Shown here: one piece after another, positions 47,371-59,340 of the stretch
How positions within the stretch are numbered: position 1 is the first letter of the stretch
How the letters are laid out: every line of letters begins with the position of its first letter
NCBI GenBank assembly: GCA_017591395.1
Contig: WEDG01000799.1
Location: forward strand, 179,110-243,109
DNA: 64,000 nucleotides
Origin: Schistocephalus solidus
Lineage: Eukaryota; Platyhelminthes; Cestoda; Diphyllobothriidea; Diphyllobothriidae
Reading direction: 5' to 3'
Program-made: the position numbers and the translations under genes
The notes under the pieces: model-generated
The model's input: the letters and a program-made list of their open reading frames with translations, nothing else
The model's database searches: none
Told to the model about the DNA's origin: nothing

Positions 47371-47618
47371 TTAATAAATATTGAAATATTTACATGCATT
47401 ACCCATTTTTCCTGATCACTATTCTTCGTGACACCTTTTATATCACAGCCTCATTCAGGTGGCCAAGATCTGGCAAATCAACAATAGTACGATCTTGAAA
47501 ATTACTACAATTACCTTTGCAAGCACTCAACTTGTATTAATTACTTAAATAATGCGCCAACAGTCCAGTGTGGCCTCAAAACCTGAGTTCATTGGGTGGA
47601 ATTTAAGATACAGAGAAT
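47371..47618. other. Unassigned spacer
   Basis: Unique-looking sequence before PLE2. Confidence 0.4.
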
Positions 47619-47682
47619 TGAAGAAGAAGAAGAAGAAGAAGAAGAAGAAGAAAAAGAAGAAGAAGAAGAAGAAGAAGAAGAA

Positions 47683-47714
<32 letters not shown>

Positions 47715-47752
47715 AGAAGACGAAGAAGAAGAACAAGAAGAAGGAGGAGGAG
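47619..47752. repeat. (GAA)n tract at the PLE2 left end
   Basis: About 130 bases of mostly perfect GAA. It produces long Glu/Lys/Arg or Ser/Phe open frames that are not genes. Confidence 0.95.
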
Positions 47753-47779
47753 GTTGTTCGTTCACCGGAACCATGGCTT

Positions 47780-47822
47780 TATTCTTCTGAGCTTTTGAAC
47801 TCTTACTGGAGTCCATCGTCAG
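47780..47822 (-). ncRNA. Hammerhead-like motif, PLE2 left arm
   Basis: Minus strand: CTGACGA (47822-47816), T, GGACTC/GAGTTC helix (six pairs with one G-T), then AAAAG and AATAAAG. Confidence 0.35.
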
Positions 47823-47899
47823 AGATAAAAGTGACAACATAAATGAGTATCATTTATAGAAAGGCGGGGTTCAATCAGACACCATTGGCACAGAATAAG

Positions 47900-49800
47900 A
47901 GAGGCCATCACTGAGAACCTTGGTAAGAAATTCTCGGTCCTTGCGCAGCACAGACAAGCCAAGAAGCGAGTAATTCTGAAACAAAAACGTAATACGTTAC
48001 AGGTATCCGACACAGGAAGGTCGAACTTGGTCCAGAACCTCTCATCCAAGCAACTAACTATACAACAACTACGGGTGCTGCTGCATGAAGCTTGTTTTAA
48101 TACCGCCGATTCCGACGCTGTCGATTTTATTGCAGCCCTGGAAGTCATCCTTGTGAGAACTGAAACAATCAAGGACGAGAAACACTCCGTCAGACAACGT
48201 GCAACATCTTTACTGATGGCACACAGACCAACCCAATGTGTTTTCAAGGCGAGTCAAAAGCTATGAAGGAACTAAGGACGGAAAAACAAATTATCATTCG
48301 ACCCGCTGATAAGGGGCGATCAATTGTCGTAATGAATCGAGAAGACTACAATGAGAAAGCCAAGGCTCTACTTGATGATAGAGAAGTTTACAGACCAGCA
48401 CAGAACGCACAAGCCAAAGCGGTTGCAAGTCGGTTGAATAAATTACTTGGAGAATTCAAACGCCAAAATTTAATTACGGAGAACGAGCGGCGCCAAAGGA
48501 AACCAACGGATACGGCTCTGGCTCGCTTCTATGGTCTGCCAAAGGTCCATTAACCAAAGGTTCCACTGTGGCCAATAGTCGCCCTGAAAGCCAGCCCCCA
48601 CCTATAATCTAGCAAAATGGATGTACTCGAATCTGAAATTCCTCCAAAAACAATTTGCCCGCCTCAGTCCGTTCAGCCTCCCAATTCCTGGCAGACATCC
48701 AAGGTTTTAGGATTCAACCGGACGAAGTGATGGTCTCTTTTGACGTGACGTCCTTATTCACATCCATCCTACCGATTTCAGCACAAGACGTCTTGTGCAG
48801 TAACCTAGAGTTCTCTCATAATTGAACACCTTATGAAGCTGTTCGAATTTTTATGAAAATACCTACTTCACCTTTGCCGAATAAATCTATCAGCAGATCA
48901 AGGGAACTCCAATGGGCTCCCCAATCTCCGGTTTAATGGCAGAATTGGTCCTGCAAGAGCTGGAAAAGATCGCTTTCACCCAACAGCAGCCTATCATTTG
49001 GCGCCATTACGTGGAGGACACATTTTTTATCGTCAAGAGGAACATGCTGCAGCGTGTCCATGATCACCTTCACTCGATCTTCCCAGATATGCAATTCACG
49101 ATGGAAGAAGAAAAAGAGCAGCAGCTCCCCTACCTTGATGTACTCCTCAGGTGAAGTCCCAACGGCGAAATAGAAGCAACTGTCTACAGGAAGGCGACGA
49201 ACACCACGCAGCTTTTCAATTTTCACAGCACCCATCCGGTGGCTCACAAAGGAAACTGTGTGAGAACACTGTTCAAACGCATCCAGACTCATTGCAGAAA
49301 CCAGGCGGAAATAGAACATGAGACCGGTTACCTCCGTGACCAGTTTGCGAAACGGCTACCCGAAGGCGTCCATAAGTCGATGCCTACGCGTTCGCCCCCG
49401 GAGGACCCAACCAGAACCAACTCCTACGCTATGGCATGCGATGTCATACATCAAGGACGTGTCAGAAGCAACCGAGCACATTGTTTCGGAATTGCACACC
49501 GACCCAAAGCTACCATGCGCGGTAAGGTTATGAGAATCAAGGACAAATAAAATCCTAATGAACAGTCGGGGATAGTGTATCGTATCCTTTCCCAAAATTG
49601 TTCCTGTAGCTACACAGGACAGACTGGACGTATGCTTGGATTGCGCCTACACGAGCATAGGCCTGCTGTGAGACGGAAATAGACGGTCTATCGCAAGTGA
49701 CTGCCGACATCTACGAAATGGGTCACAAGTGTAACGTTGCAGCCACGAAGATAATCGCCCACGCCAGAGTACAAGAAAAGCCGAGAATCGATTGAAGCCT
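47900..49800 (+). pseudogene. PLE2 reverse transcriptase and GIY-YIG endonuclease, degenerate
   Basis: Blocks in order are VQNLSSKQLTIQQLRVLLHE (about 48028), IIIRPADKGRSIVVMNREDY (about 48291), ARFYGLPKVH (about 48523), VMVSFDVTSLFTSI (about 48729, motif A intact) and KGTPMGSPISGLMAELVLQE (about 48900). They continue with WRHYVEDTFFIV (about 49000), where the catalytic YVDD is YVED, then EKEQQLPYLDVLLR. Next is CSYTGQTGRMLGLRLHEH (about 49605-49660), the GIY-YIG block. Frame changes occur near 48240, 48555, 48830 and 49155, and there are stops in the endonuclease. The element has the full domain order of Penelope-type PLEs but cannot make an intact protein. Confidence 0.8.
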
Positions 49801-49935
49801 GGGCCTTTTGACGAGAACTTTGTCAATCGATTTATCGAGATGGCGCCGGCATACAGGGCCCTGCGTAGCCACCTCCGGACTTGCGCCACTGGTGTCTGAT
49901 TGGCCCCTGCCCCCTACAATGTTGCCGTTTTATCT

Positions 49936-49979
49936 CTGAAGATGGACTCCAGTAAGATTTCGAAAGCTCAGACGAATAA
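49936..49979 (+). ncRNA. Hammerhead-like motif, PLE2 right arm
   Basis: CTGAAGA (49936-49942), T, GGACTC/GATTTC (five of six pairs), GAAAG (49962-49966), then AATAAAG. Confidence 0.35.
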
Positions 49980-50005
49980 AGCCATGATTCCGGTGAACGA
50001 ACAAC

Positions 50006-50074
50006 CTTCTTCTTCTTCCACTTCTTCTTCCTCTTCTCTTCTTCTTCTTCTTCTTCTTCTTCTTCTTCTTCTTC
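50006..50074. repeat. (TTC)n tract at the PLE2 right end
   Basis: About 65 bases of TTC/CTT, mirror of the left-end (GAA)n. Confidence 0.95.
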
Positions 50075-51354
50075 ACTTATGCACACACCTGGAATGCGAA
50101 CATTCACATCCATTCATGTAGAGAATTATCTGTCCGCATGTAAACCAAAGCAAAACAAATTAAAGCCGCATTAAAAAAGTAATTTTTTATCTTGCTGGAC
50201 CTCCCACATTGCCAACTTATGCAACACTAGCTGGCTATGGGTCCATAAAGGCTGTGTTGTTTGATAAAGAGGCCTCATTTATCTGTTTGCTTTTATTAAG
50301 GTTTGATTTTGTTCAAAAAACTTGGTAAGTAGCTCATACCTAAATACCGACTGTAAGTCCGCAAAGTATTTTGAATTAAATATACATACGTCTACGGAAC
50401 AATGGAGGCAATGAGGCAGGTGTGCATCGGTCCGCTTAAATGAACTTCAACCGGACAGCGGATAACGCTACCTTATGTGACCTTCGATACTTTATCACAG
50501 AATACATGTTACTGTGACCTATTTTAAATCGTGTTTACTTAGAACCAAAAACAGCCACAAAGAAAAGCAATTTTGAGGCTGATCAACATGGTGGCGTTCT
50601 GCAATTGATCGATCACTTTCAGGTTCGGGAAGACATACTTGCAAACAAGACCATATGTCATAACAAGATTCCTTCAAAATTCATTTAATCTGCTCATTTT
50701 ATGGGAGTGCACTTTTTATAATTTACTTGTAAAAAGAATACTTCGTCCTCAGATAATCCTTACTACCTTCACATATTGAGGCACCACCCGCATTTTCGAT
50801 TCTTCATAACGTTCTCAAATACTACGCTTTCGAATTTCTATACAAAGTATTTATATAGGCCTTCAAGTCCACACAAATGGAGCCTTTCTTGGTCACTGCA
50901 TATCCCGGTCAATATAGATGTGCTTGCATCCTCTGCACTAGTTTAAATTATCTCGACGGTAAAAGTCATTCGAATAAGAATGTTACTGTTTTAAAAGCTC
51001 TCATGGTCATAAAATGTTACGAATGAATCGTTTTTCCAACGAAAAAGAGGAAAACGTCACTTGTTCTTAAAAAACGTAGTATTCGAATTGGTAACTGATA
51101 CAGTATATGACCTAAATCCTGGAGAGGGCCAAAATTGACCAAAAATTGATAATCACTCGCAAAACGGCATCAAAGCATATACCAAGCTTTGAAATATGAA
51201 TGAACAACCATATGCAAATTTAAAACTTGTTGGAAATATTAAAACTAATTTTACTTTGTTGTGAACTACAAACCGTTCCAAACGTGGGAAATTCCGAAAA
51301 CTTAAAAAATCGCTGTAATTTTGCCTAATAAATGTAAACAGAATTGTTAGACGA
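50075..51354. other. Unassigned AT-rich sequence
   Basis: No supported feature. Confidence 0.4.
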
Positions 51355-51665
51355 AATCGTCATAAGGATGGCATGTATGCCGACCTAAACAGGACACTAC
51401 ATGTGGTTTTGCTATAAATTCCGGAAAAATTAGGTTAGGAATTAAAATGAGGATTCGGTTTAAGTTTAGGGTTATAGTCAGATTTAGGGTTAGAGTCAGG
51501 AAGATTTTGACTACTAATGTTTCGTTTCATGTGAACTGTAACGTTTAGGGGTATGGTAGGGATAGAGTTAAGATTAAGGTTGCAGTTCGGTTTCATATTT
51601 GGGTAAATATTCTTGTTAATACACGGAAACATCTACCCTTCCTGAAACTCATCTCAAGTTTGGTC
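51355..51665 (+). repeat. Telomere-like degenerate repeat, family D
   Basis: Same flanks as 34900-35215 (acatgtggttttgctataaa; cccttcctgaaactcatctc) with more diverged TTAGGG-like units such as gtttagggttatag. Confidence 0.6.
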
Positions 51666-52229
51666 GTTTCTTTTCCCATGTTCTGTTTAGGCAATGATAC
51701 AAGTCATAATTACTGAGGTCTGACTATATACTGTATATTTTTCGGTAGCTGAAATTGTAAAGGCACCCCGAATCAAGTAAAAGGCACACAACTGAAGTGA
51801 TGGTTTTTCTGAAAAATGAAAAGGCCCTTGTTCTTAAAGTCAGCATTCCCCTACCTAATAGTTATCTTGTCCACGTTCCATCTTTGTCACTTTTCCAATC
51901 TCATCCAAAAACGCTTGATAGATTTGAGACGCAAACACAATATTCAGTCAAAGTTTAATCAGTTCCTGTTAGAACTGTGTACTGTGAAGAATTCGGAAGC
52001 CTACATGTTACTAGTCACAAAACCCCTTGGCAACTGCAGATAAAAAACTTTTAAGCTTAACCTTTATTATCCAGAGTGAGAATATTTATTTAAACTAGAT
52101 ACCTACAAGTCAAACACGGCAAGTAATCAGACTACAAACTCATCGAAACCTGATAGTCACATGAAAAGAACTTTAAAATCGACACTATGAAACACCCACC
52201 TGACACTCATGTTTTCCTCTTCTAAACAG
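51666..52229. other. Unassigned sequence
   Basis: Ends in a good acceptor (ttttcctcttctaaacag). Competing short frames at 51800-52043 have no motif. Confidence 0.35.
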
Positions 52230-52566
52230 CCAACGCAATTTCAATCCGCTGAAGGACTGGATGGACGAAATCAAACAATCCAGGGCTAAATTTTTCTTGC
52301 TTATCCTTGCTAGCCTGAAGATGGGCCGAGCTGCCAGGTTTGTCCAAACAGGTGCTGGTAGGAATTTTGCAATGAAAGCGAAATACCACTATACCGAAGC
52401 TTTCGCCAAGAATGGAATTGGCGTTGACAAGATCTTCATTACGGCAGCCTCCAGTGTCACCAACACGCTAGATGCCGTCGTTGGCATTGTGACATGTTTC
52501 GTCCTTGAATCTACTGTCTTAAGTGTCTCATCGTCTGGCTTAGAACGGGTTGCTTTAAATCACTAA
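52230..52566 (+). CDS. Hypothetical terminal exon
   Basis: From the acceptor at 52229 the frame stays open for about 112 codons to the TAA at 52564-52566. The first in-frame ATG is at 52261, but the open frame begins at the splice site with QRNFNPLKDWMDEIK. The peptide has a basic middle (KMGRAARFVQTGAGRN) and a hydrophobic stretch near residues 80-95 (TLDAVVGIVTCFVLES) that could be a membrane segment. No family was recognised. An SINE and an (AT)n tract follow directly. Length alone is not significant. Confidence 0.3.
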
Positions 52567-52642
52567 TCTTCATCACTCATACGTGTGTGTGTGCGGAGGC
52601 GAAACCAACTGCTGAGAGAAAAATACAAGAAAGGAGGAATCT

Positions 52643-52644
<2 letters not shown>

Positions 52645-52712
<68 letters not shown>
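52645..52712. repeat. (AT)n microsatellite
   Basis: About 34 perfect AT units. Frames encoding Tyr-Ile repeats here are artefacts. Confidence 0.95.
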
Positions 52713-52715
<3 letters not shown>

Positions 52716-52870
52716 TAATGGGTAGAGCGTTGGACTTCTGCCCAACAAGGTCGCGAGTTCGAGGCTCGGGTGCGGCAGCACCTGGGTTTGGGTATGGCTG
52801 GCTGATGATTGCTAATAAGCCAGAAATGGCCATTCCAGTCTCCCTTGTCTTTGTCGGTTATGTTATTCTG
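52716..52870 (+). mobile_element. tRNA-derived SINE, family B
   Basis: Head aatgggtagagcgttggac, B box cgagttcgaggctcg, body ctggctgatgattgctaata with agccagaaatgg. Bounded on both sides by (AT)n tracts (52645-52712 and about 52871-52893). Confidence 0.7.
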
Positions 52871-52999
52871 CATATATATATATATATATATAAACATGGT
52901 AGTTGGGTGCTCACCGATCGGTTTCAGGACTCACTTTTTCCGCTGTGCCTTGTGACTTACTCTACAGCCCCACCAGTAGCCGCAGAGGGGCTAGTGATA

Positions 53000-53190
53000 T
53001 AGGCAGGATGATATTACCGACAAAGACAAGGGAGACTGAATGGCCATTTCTGGCTTATTAGGCGTCATCGGTCAGCCATACCCAACCCCAGGCGCTGCGG
53101 CATCCGAGGCTCGAACTCATGACCGGTTGGGCAGAAGTTCAACGCTCTACTAACTGCGCCACGAGCTCGCTGTCTTGCCGGTTTAGATCG
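53000..53190 (-). mobile_element. tRNA-derived SINE, family B
   Basis: Minus-strand copy, inverted relative to 52716-52870, with head near 53090-53170 and the flank gtcttgccggtttagatcgg. Confidence 0.7.
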
Positions 53191-56100
53191 GGAATATAAA
53201 CAATGGTAAATGGATGCTCACCGATCGGTTTCAGGACTCACAAGATAGGCCTTGTGATATTCTGAGAACTATTCATCCGAAAAATGGATTGAAGGCATCG
53301 GTGAGTTTTTACAGAAGGGAAGCAGGGGTTACAAGAAAATTTTTATCCATCGAACCTCATAATTGAAATTATGGGAAATATTTTTTTAAGTATTTGGCTT
53401 TTATTTGACCTTATTTTTTCCTTATGGTCTTTTATAATCTAGAGGGGCGCAGGTCTATTTGGGAAACCAAAATAGGTCAGTTGCCTGGGTTGTAAGCCAG
53501 GTCTCTAAGCTGGTTTTGATAAACAGGACTACGGTTCCAGGGACAGCATTCATTGAATGGTAATGGTCCACAGTATTTTTAGTAGTTTCAGTGGCGAAAT
53601 AAGATGAACCACGATATATATGTACTTATGTCAAAAATCCTATTGTAAGGCTGAAACAGTGCAAGTTGTTTGCTGTTACTGAGGTTTTCTACATATCAAA
53701 GAACGTATAACTCCCAATGATATCTATTACTTGTCCCTCTTATTTGAATGAAAGGAAACCCTTGGCGAACAGTCATGTGAAAAACTATTAACCCTGTGAT
53801 ATCCTTATCGTTAAATATATTGATTATTACCTATCTTCCCAAACCAAACACAGAAAAGGCAAACGTTGGCTTCTGCTGATTAAGAAAAACTGGCTCATGA
53901 AATAAACAAATACATCTAACAGTTCTTGTTCGATAGCCCAAATCTTTTGCAATAAGTAGTATTTCCTTTATTTTAGCCCCAGCATTATCGAGCATCGCAT
54001 CGGAATTTTTTCCCCTAAGTGATCCATTTTTAAGGTGCCATGCATCTTTGCGTCAATGGCATCAATGCTTTCATCCAATGATGCACGATGTGCTTGAGCC
54101 ATCATCTTCTTGCTTTAAAAATTAAAGGTTAGTCTTTCTAAAATAAATGCTTTGTAGATTTATTTACAAAAAGAACTTTTACATTTGAACACTTAATTAA
54201 GATCTTAAACATAGAGATTACGTACTTCATTTTTAAAAACTATTTCTCGCACGTGATTTTCAGAATTTATTGCTAAATATAACCCCTTTTTTCAGTTCGT
54301 TTAGTCATATGCTCGCCTCTTCCTACTGAGTTTTTATTATTTCTTCATTGACGCTATTTGAACAGCTAACATTCCAATTATTATTGACATGATTCAAAGA
54401 CAATTTGGCGAGCATACGTTAGCTTTCGATAAATTATCATCAGGCCTTTACATTTTTATCACTGTGTCATTAAGTCAAATATGCGGGTGACTAGAACAAA
54501 TTGTACGGTTGTCAGGTTGGGGGGGGGAGGGGAAAGAAGCAAAAATGTGGTGCGTTTTCTGGTTCTGGTGACCGCCGGGACAGGTAATTAGATGCGGGCG
54601 GTTGAATTGGTGGCTTTCGGCCACGGTAATTGCGGTGCCTGTATAAAGTTCTTTTGAGCGCACAGGACCGGTTTGCGTAGCCTGATTGCCGCTGCTTCTG
54701 CTGTAGCCAACAGACGCTGTCCAAGGAATTTTGAATAGGTTGAGGGGACCTAGTTAATTACCCGGAAGGCCTCTTTGGCATTTACACGATGGCCTGTGTC
54801 TACCACATGTGCGAGGAGAGAGCTGTTTATGTTCTTTTATCTGCCCCTTTCCTAACTATGCTGGAAGGTGTTCGCGTACTCTTTTTTTATTTATTTACAT
54901 GAACCAAATAAATAAATGAATAGAAGAAATATTAAAACCATCGGTAGAATAGATAGGTTAGGCTGAAAGTAATGTTGGCATGTAGGCAATCCTTTCAGTG
55001 AAAGCACAGTTTCCAATCGGAATATGTCGAGAAATTCGCTTGATTTCTCACAAAAATTAAAGTTGAGAAAGATAAATTGCTAAGACAGAAAAAAATAAAT
55101 TGCTCGGTTTAGGAATACAAAGCTTGTTGGAGGTCAGAACTCATGTTGGAAAATCGTCAAATTACCATTTTTATACTCGTCCCCGGACAGAGAGTTAAAC
55201 GCATATTGGTACCATCATGTCCGTAAAATAGTGTACATAAAAGAGAAGTCTATTGAAAGTAACGTATAACTGATCCAATTTCGGAAAAGAAAATTTCTTT
55301 CACTTCGTCCTTTTAGCTCTACTTCTGAATCCTCTCGAGTGACTACATATTGCAAAACAAAAGGCATATAGTAATTAATTTTATTTTAACATATCACATC
55401 TTACATATGATTCCGTCAAAGATATTGGACACGGTAAAAAAAACATGCAATTGACGTCGGTTCCTTAAAGATAATTACATCATTATTGCACACACTCCAA
55501 CTAACATTTCTCATGAGGGTTTAAGAGTTAAGAAGCAATTAATAATCAGGGTGGGGAAATAAAAGTGATAGCATCCGCAAACATAAGGGTTCAATAAGTT
55601 ATCTCAAGAAAATTTAAAAAATCTAAATAGGACCTGATTAGTAAAACAAACTGACCATTGAAACTACAAAAGGTTCTTTATAAACAACCAAAATAACCGT
55701 AATGAACAGATCACTTATTTATCAAATAGACTACTACAAAGCAGAAAGAATAGCCGCTATTCTTTCAAAAATTAGACAAGAAAGATAGTCCTTACCTGAG
55801 TTGTGAAACATTAGTTCCTTTGAATGCTCAGAAGGGCAGTGTAGCACTTAAGTGAAGCTCATAAAAGTGAAAACTGTTTTATGGCATTATGTGGTGAGCA
55901 GAGCAGGAACTAAACACTTCAATACAAAAAGGCCTGATAATAGAAGCTGCACCGAACAGGAAACAATGATCACTTTCTCATTTGAATAATTAATAAGTAG
56001 TTTAAACTAGCAATCCTAACGAGTCAAAAGGGTTACCATCAGTCCGAGCTTTTAAAAACCTGTAAATTTGAGCAAATGTTTGTTTTAGAAAAGCAGAAAA

Positions 56101-56904
56101 TATTGTGCGCATCTTTGGAGAGTTTAACTAACTTTACCTTCCAGATGATTTGACCAAGAAAACTGTAGTACCGCACATGCCTCCAAATTGTTTTCGCAAA
56201 ATTAGAAGCACAATTTGCAGACACTAGGCAAAATCATAGTAAAAATGAAAAGAAGTTACCTAACACATCAGAACACCTAAAAATCTTGCGCATTTCAACT
56301 GGAATGCTAGCCGTTAGCCGTTATCGGTAAATGGAAGGTTTATTTAAGTCGGCTTTTGATTCAAAAGGAAGTTCGGAACATTGAAACAAAAGTTTCCGGC
56401 AGCCCCTTTGGATTGAAGCACAATAATCTTCCTTTTTACTGTCTAGCACTTAAGCTTTCTATGTAATAGATATGCTACCTAATTAAACCTTGCTTAACTT
56501 CCATATAGAGAGCGAAGTTTTAATAGATCCAGTTATGCTAGAGGGTTTTTTATTACTGATAAAGTATTAGTATTTCAGACCGTCAAGTCCATAGGGAGAT
56601 AAAATGACTCGACTGTCATTGTTTGTGTGTTCAAAGTTAGCTTAGGAGCCGCGAAAGCGCCGCGAAACATTTGGCGAAAAAAAAACTTCACAGGTCCGTG
56701 TGTTTGCTGCAGTCTTGAAAGATATGAATGCAAATTGGCGTCTAGAAAATGGGAAACTGTAGATCTCCTTTCAATGTTTTGGGAAGAACAACTAAAACCA
56801 AGCATTAAAACGGTTCCGGGAGAAACTACTCAATAAATAGCGATGTACTTCTGCGTTGACCAGTCAACTTTCGTTCATGATATAGGTTAAAGTCTTCCTA
56901 AAAC
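53191..56904. other. Mostly unassigned AT-rich sequence
   Basis: No confident gene. One weak coding candidate at 53968-54105 is listed separately. A short AAAT-rich tract lies near 54890-54920. Confidence 0.35.
53968..54105 (-). CDS. Hypothetical short exon, possibly frameshifted
   Basis: The minus-strand frame from ATG at 54105 gives MAQAHRASLDESIDAIDAKM, then TLKMDHLGEK, and ends at a TAA (53970-53968). After the six-base A run (54011-54006, minus strand) the other frame reads NSDAMLDNAGAKIKEILLIA. This looks like a natural continuation if the run had one more base. It may be a pseudogene, a sequencing error or chance. No family was recognised. Confidence 0.2.
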   Translation of the reverse strand: MMAQAHRASLDESIDAIDAKMHGTLKMDHLGEKIPMRCSIMLGLK

Positions 56905-57125
56905 GGGCAAAGTAGTAGAAGCGTTGTACGGACACAGGGGCGGGAAGAGGACACGGTAGGACGTAGTGGGTAGGCGCATCCATGCCGAATGCCATACATG
57001 GATGCTGTGGTGGCCCGCGTATGTGCAGGCTCATGCCGCGCAAGCCACCTGTGCCCGTTCGGGGCTCCGGCCTTCTTGATTTTGTCTTTACGTCGGGACT
57101 AAGTGAACGAGAAAGGGGAGTTTTA
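56905..57125 (-). repeat. High-copy repeat A fragment
   Basis: Minus-strand copy with gtgcaggctcatgccgcgca and gccttcttgattttgtcttt. Confidence 0.65.
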
Positions 57126-57324
57126 CAGATAGTAAGCATTTCTATTGTCATTATAAGATAATTAAGGTGTCAGTCGTCGTCTTTGTGCTCACCGAGTTGT
57201 GGGCACACGATCGGCCTCGTTTATAAGAATTTGGCTTAAAATGTTAACTGTGGGCTGAAGATGGTCAGTTTTCTTTTTCGGCTAATAACGCATGATTAAG
57301 AGTCCATCCTGGACGGCAATAGCT

Positions 57325-57525
57325 GGCACGGTAGTTTGACCGGCGATTTTGATGATGTCCACCGTATGCTCCACAGAAGGATGGTGCAGGGACGGTGAAT
57401 TGCGCAGGAATTTAGTGATAATGAACTTGCACTGCGTCTACCTCACTCTCTGTTCCACTCCCCCAACATGGGCTCGGTGTCAGGACAAAGTCAAGATGAC
57501 CGGAGATTGGAGGGGGTGCAATAAC
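57325..57525 (+). repeat. High-copy repeat A fragment
   Basis: Starts at ggtagtttgaccggcgattt, includes gatgtccaccgtatgctcca and aggacaaagtcaagatgacc. Inverted relative to 56905-57125. Confidence 0.7.
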
Positions 57526-59129
57526 TGACACCGCATAATAACACGATGACAATGCAGTGAAAAGCGCCTCTTAAACCGAATTGAGCGACAATTTTTTGGC
57601 AGCTGCTCGGTAGTGTACAGCTGGAATTATCCACTAAAGCATTTTGAGCGTGTAGTGCAGATCAGTAATGTGGATAATCAACGATATGACCTTGATAACT
57701 TGCATCAAAATTTACTCAATCTACATCGCATACTGGCCTAGTAAAGAAATCCGAAACTGGACTCTGAAATGGCCAGTGGACTCTGAGGCTCCGGTCGCAC
57801 AGAAGCAGTGAACGTGATGGCCTGAAGAGTCATTATATTCGCCTGCGCTTTCGGATTCCTACAGGAGTCTATCAGTATAGACAACCGATCAATAGCAACA
57901 GTGGCTTACTCTCTGTATTAATTATCACCGCGCGTCGACAGCATAGTCTTTTGACTGTGAACAGGATTGTGGCACCTAGCACAGCACACGTAGTGCATGT
58001 TATGCTGAAACAGCACCCAACGACGCATTTCACAATGGGTGCTCTAGATATTGACTGAATTGGGCTATAAAATGCTAGCTCATTCATCGTACCACTCACA
58101 CATTTCGCCGACTTACGGGCACTTTTTAAAAATATTTCGATAACTTGTTACAACTCGATTATTCTGCCATCATCGAGCCACCGTAAAGGTTTCTGAAAAA
58201 AATTGGCAATTCTATAACACCAGAATTTTACAGTTTGCAGTTAAACCCCCTTATTTTTTCGGCCAAACCTGATGAGAGGGTTTGAACGAAAAGGCAAATA
58301 ACTGTTATTCTCACTCATGACTGACAAATGTACTGATATGATCTAAAATGTGAGTTGTCATCGGCTGGAACACGAGAAAGTTTGAAATGCGCACAAAGAA
58401 CGCTACAAACAGCGACTTATATCTTAAGTTCATTAATGGCAGACGTCAGTTGAATCAGCGATGAGGGGGGTTATAGGACAGTCTTTTTCGAAATGGAAGG
58501 GAAAGCAGTCGGAGTAAGACTAAGTGTGAAAAAAAAGCTAGGATTGAGCATTTTGGACTTCGAGCTACGTTTTCGTAGGCACAATCACGCCAGTTAATAA
58601 CTACTAATACCATCATAGATGTCGCTCCTACGAACAAAGACAGTGCCGTAAGTCAACCAGTTTTGTGCCGACCCACAAGAACAAATTTCTCGAACGAAGG
58701 ATCCAGTAAAAGTCTGTTTACTACTTACCAAAATAAAACGATGTTACAAGAAACATCGGCTTTTACTTACCCTGTGAATCGTTCAATGGGCTTTGAGTAA
58801 GAACTTATGCGAAAAATGAAATTTTTCCAATTGATTCCGGTTTTTCAGGGACTCGTGAAAACCCTGAAGCAAACTGCTTCTAACTACCTCGTGCATAATT
58901 ACTTCGGGATGCGTCACATGGTCTCCGAGGGCAAATAATCTATTGAATGCGTTATTTAGAGTTTTATGTTTATGGATTCCTCCGTTGTAATGTGATGGAT
59001 AAAAATGCGGTGGGGTGGAAACCTCAGGATGTTCCTTTGGAAATGTATTTTTTTCTGTTGATTTGATCATTTCAGTGGAAAGAACCGTGTGAAACACAAC
59101 AAGTTAATGCTGTGCAATCCTATCCACTC
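57526..59129. other. Unassigned sequence
   Basis: Contains a 104-codon minus-strand frame (58783-59097) with no recognised motif. A strong donor (GTAAGT) lies just beyond its stop but in another frame, so it is not called as a gene. Confidence 0.35.
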
Positions 59130-59340
59130 ATACAGAACCTGCGGCTGGAACTGCGCCCACCTCCGGTCGTCCTTATCTTGTCATGCCATCGGAGCCAAGC
59201 GGCCGACAGAGGTAAGAGTGAGGTAGATGTTGCGAAAGTCAACCTCGTTATAAATTATTCACGCGCATCTCACCAGTGCAGCACTAACTCCGTGCGGGCA
59301 CACGGTACACGTCCTACCTTGAGACGGACGAACTGTCAGA
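59130..59340 (-). repeat. High-copy repeat A fragment, diverged
   Basis: Minus strand; agagtgaggtagatgttgcg and the end gacggacgaactgtcag correspond to the A blocks. Confidence 0.5.

Larger units (their letters stand above)
47619..50074 (+). mobile_element. Penelope-like element with inverted terminal arms (PLE2)
   Basis: The left arm, 47619-47900, and the right arm, about 49875-50074, are inverted copies. Each has, from outside in, a (GAA)n/(TTC)n tract, the tip with ccggtgaacgaacaacc, an AATAAAG hexamer, the hammerhead-like block, and an aatcagacaccattggcac block. Between them lies a degenerate reverse transcriptase and GIY-YIG ORF on the + strand. Confidence 0.8.

Noticed and set aside
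47545..47842. Long poly-Phe, poly-Lys, poly-Glu and poly-Ser frames
   Set aside because: Products of the (GAA)n tract in all frames; the same applies at 12888-13112 and 49832-50113.
52563..52897. Tyr-Ile repeat proteins
   Set aside because: Artefact of the (AT)n microsatellite.
58783..59097. 104-codon minus-strand frame as a gene
   Set aside because: No motif; length expected by chance; the nearby strong donor is out of frame with it.
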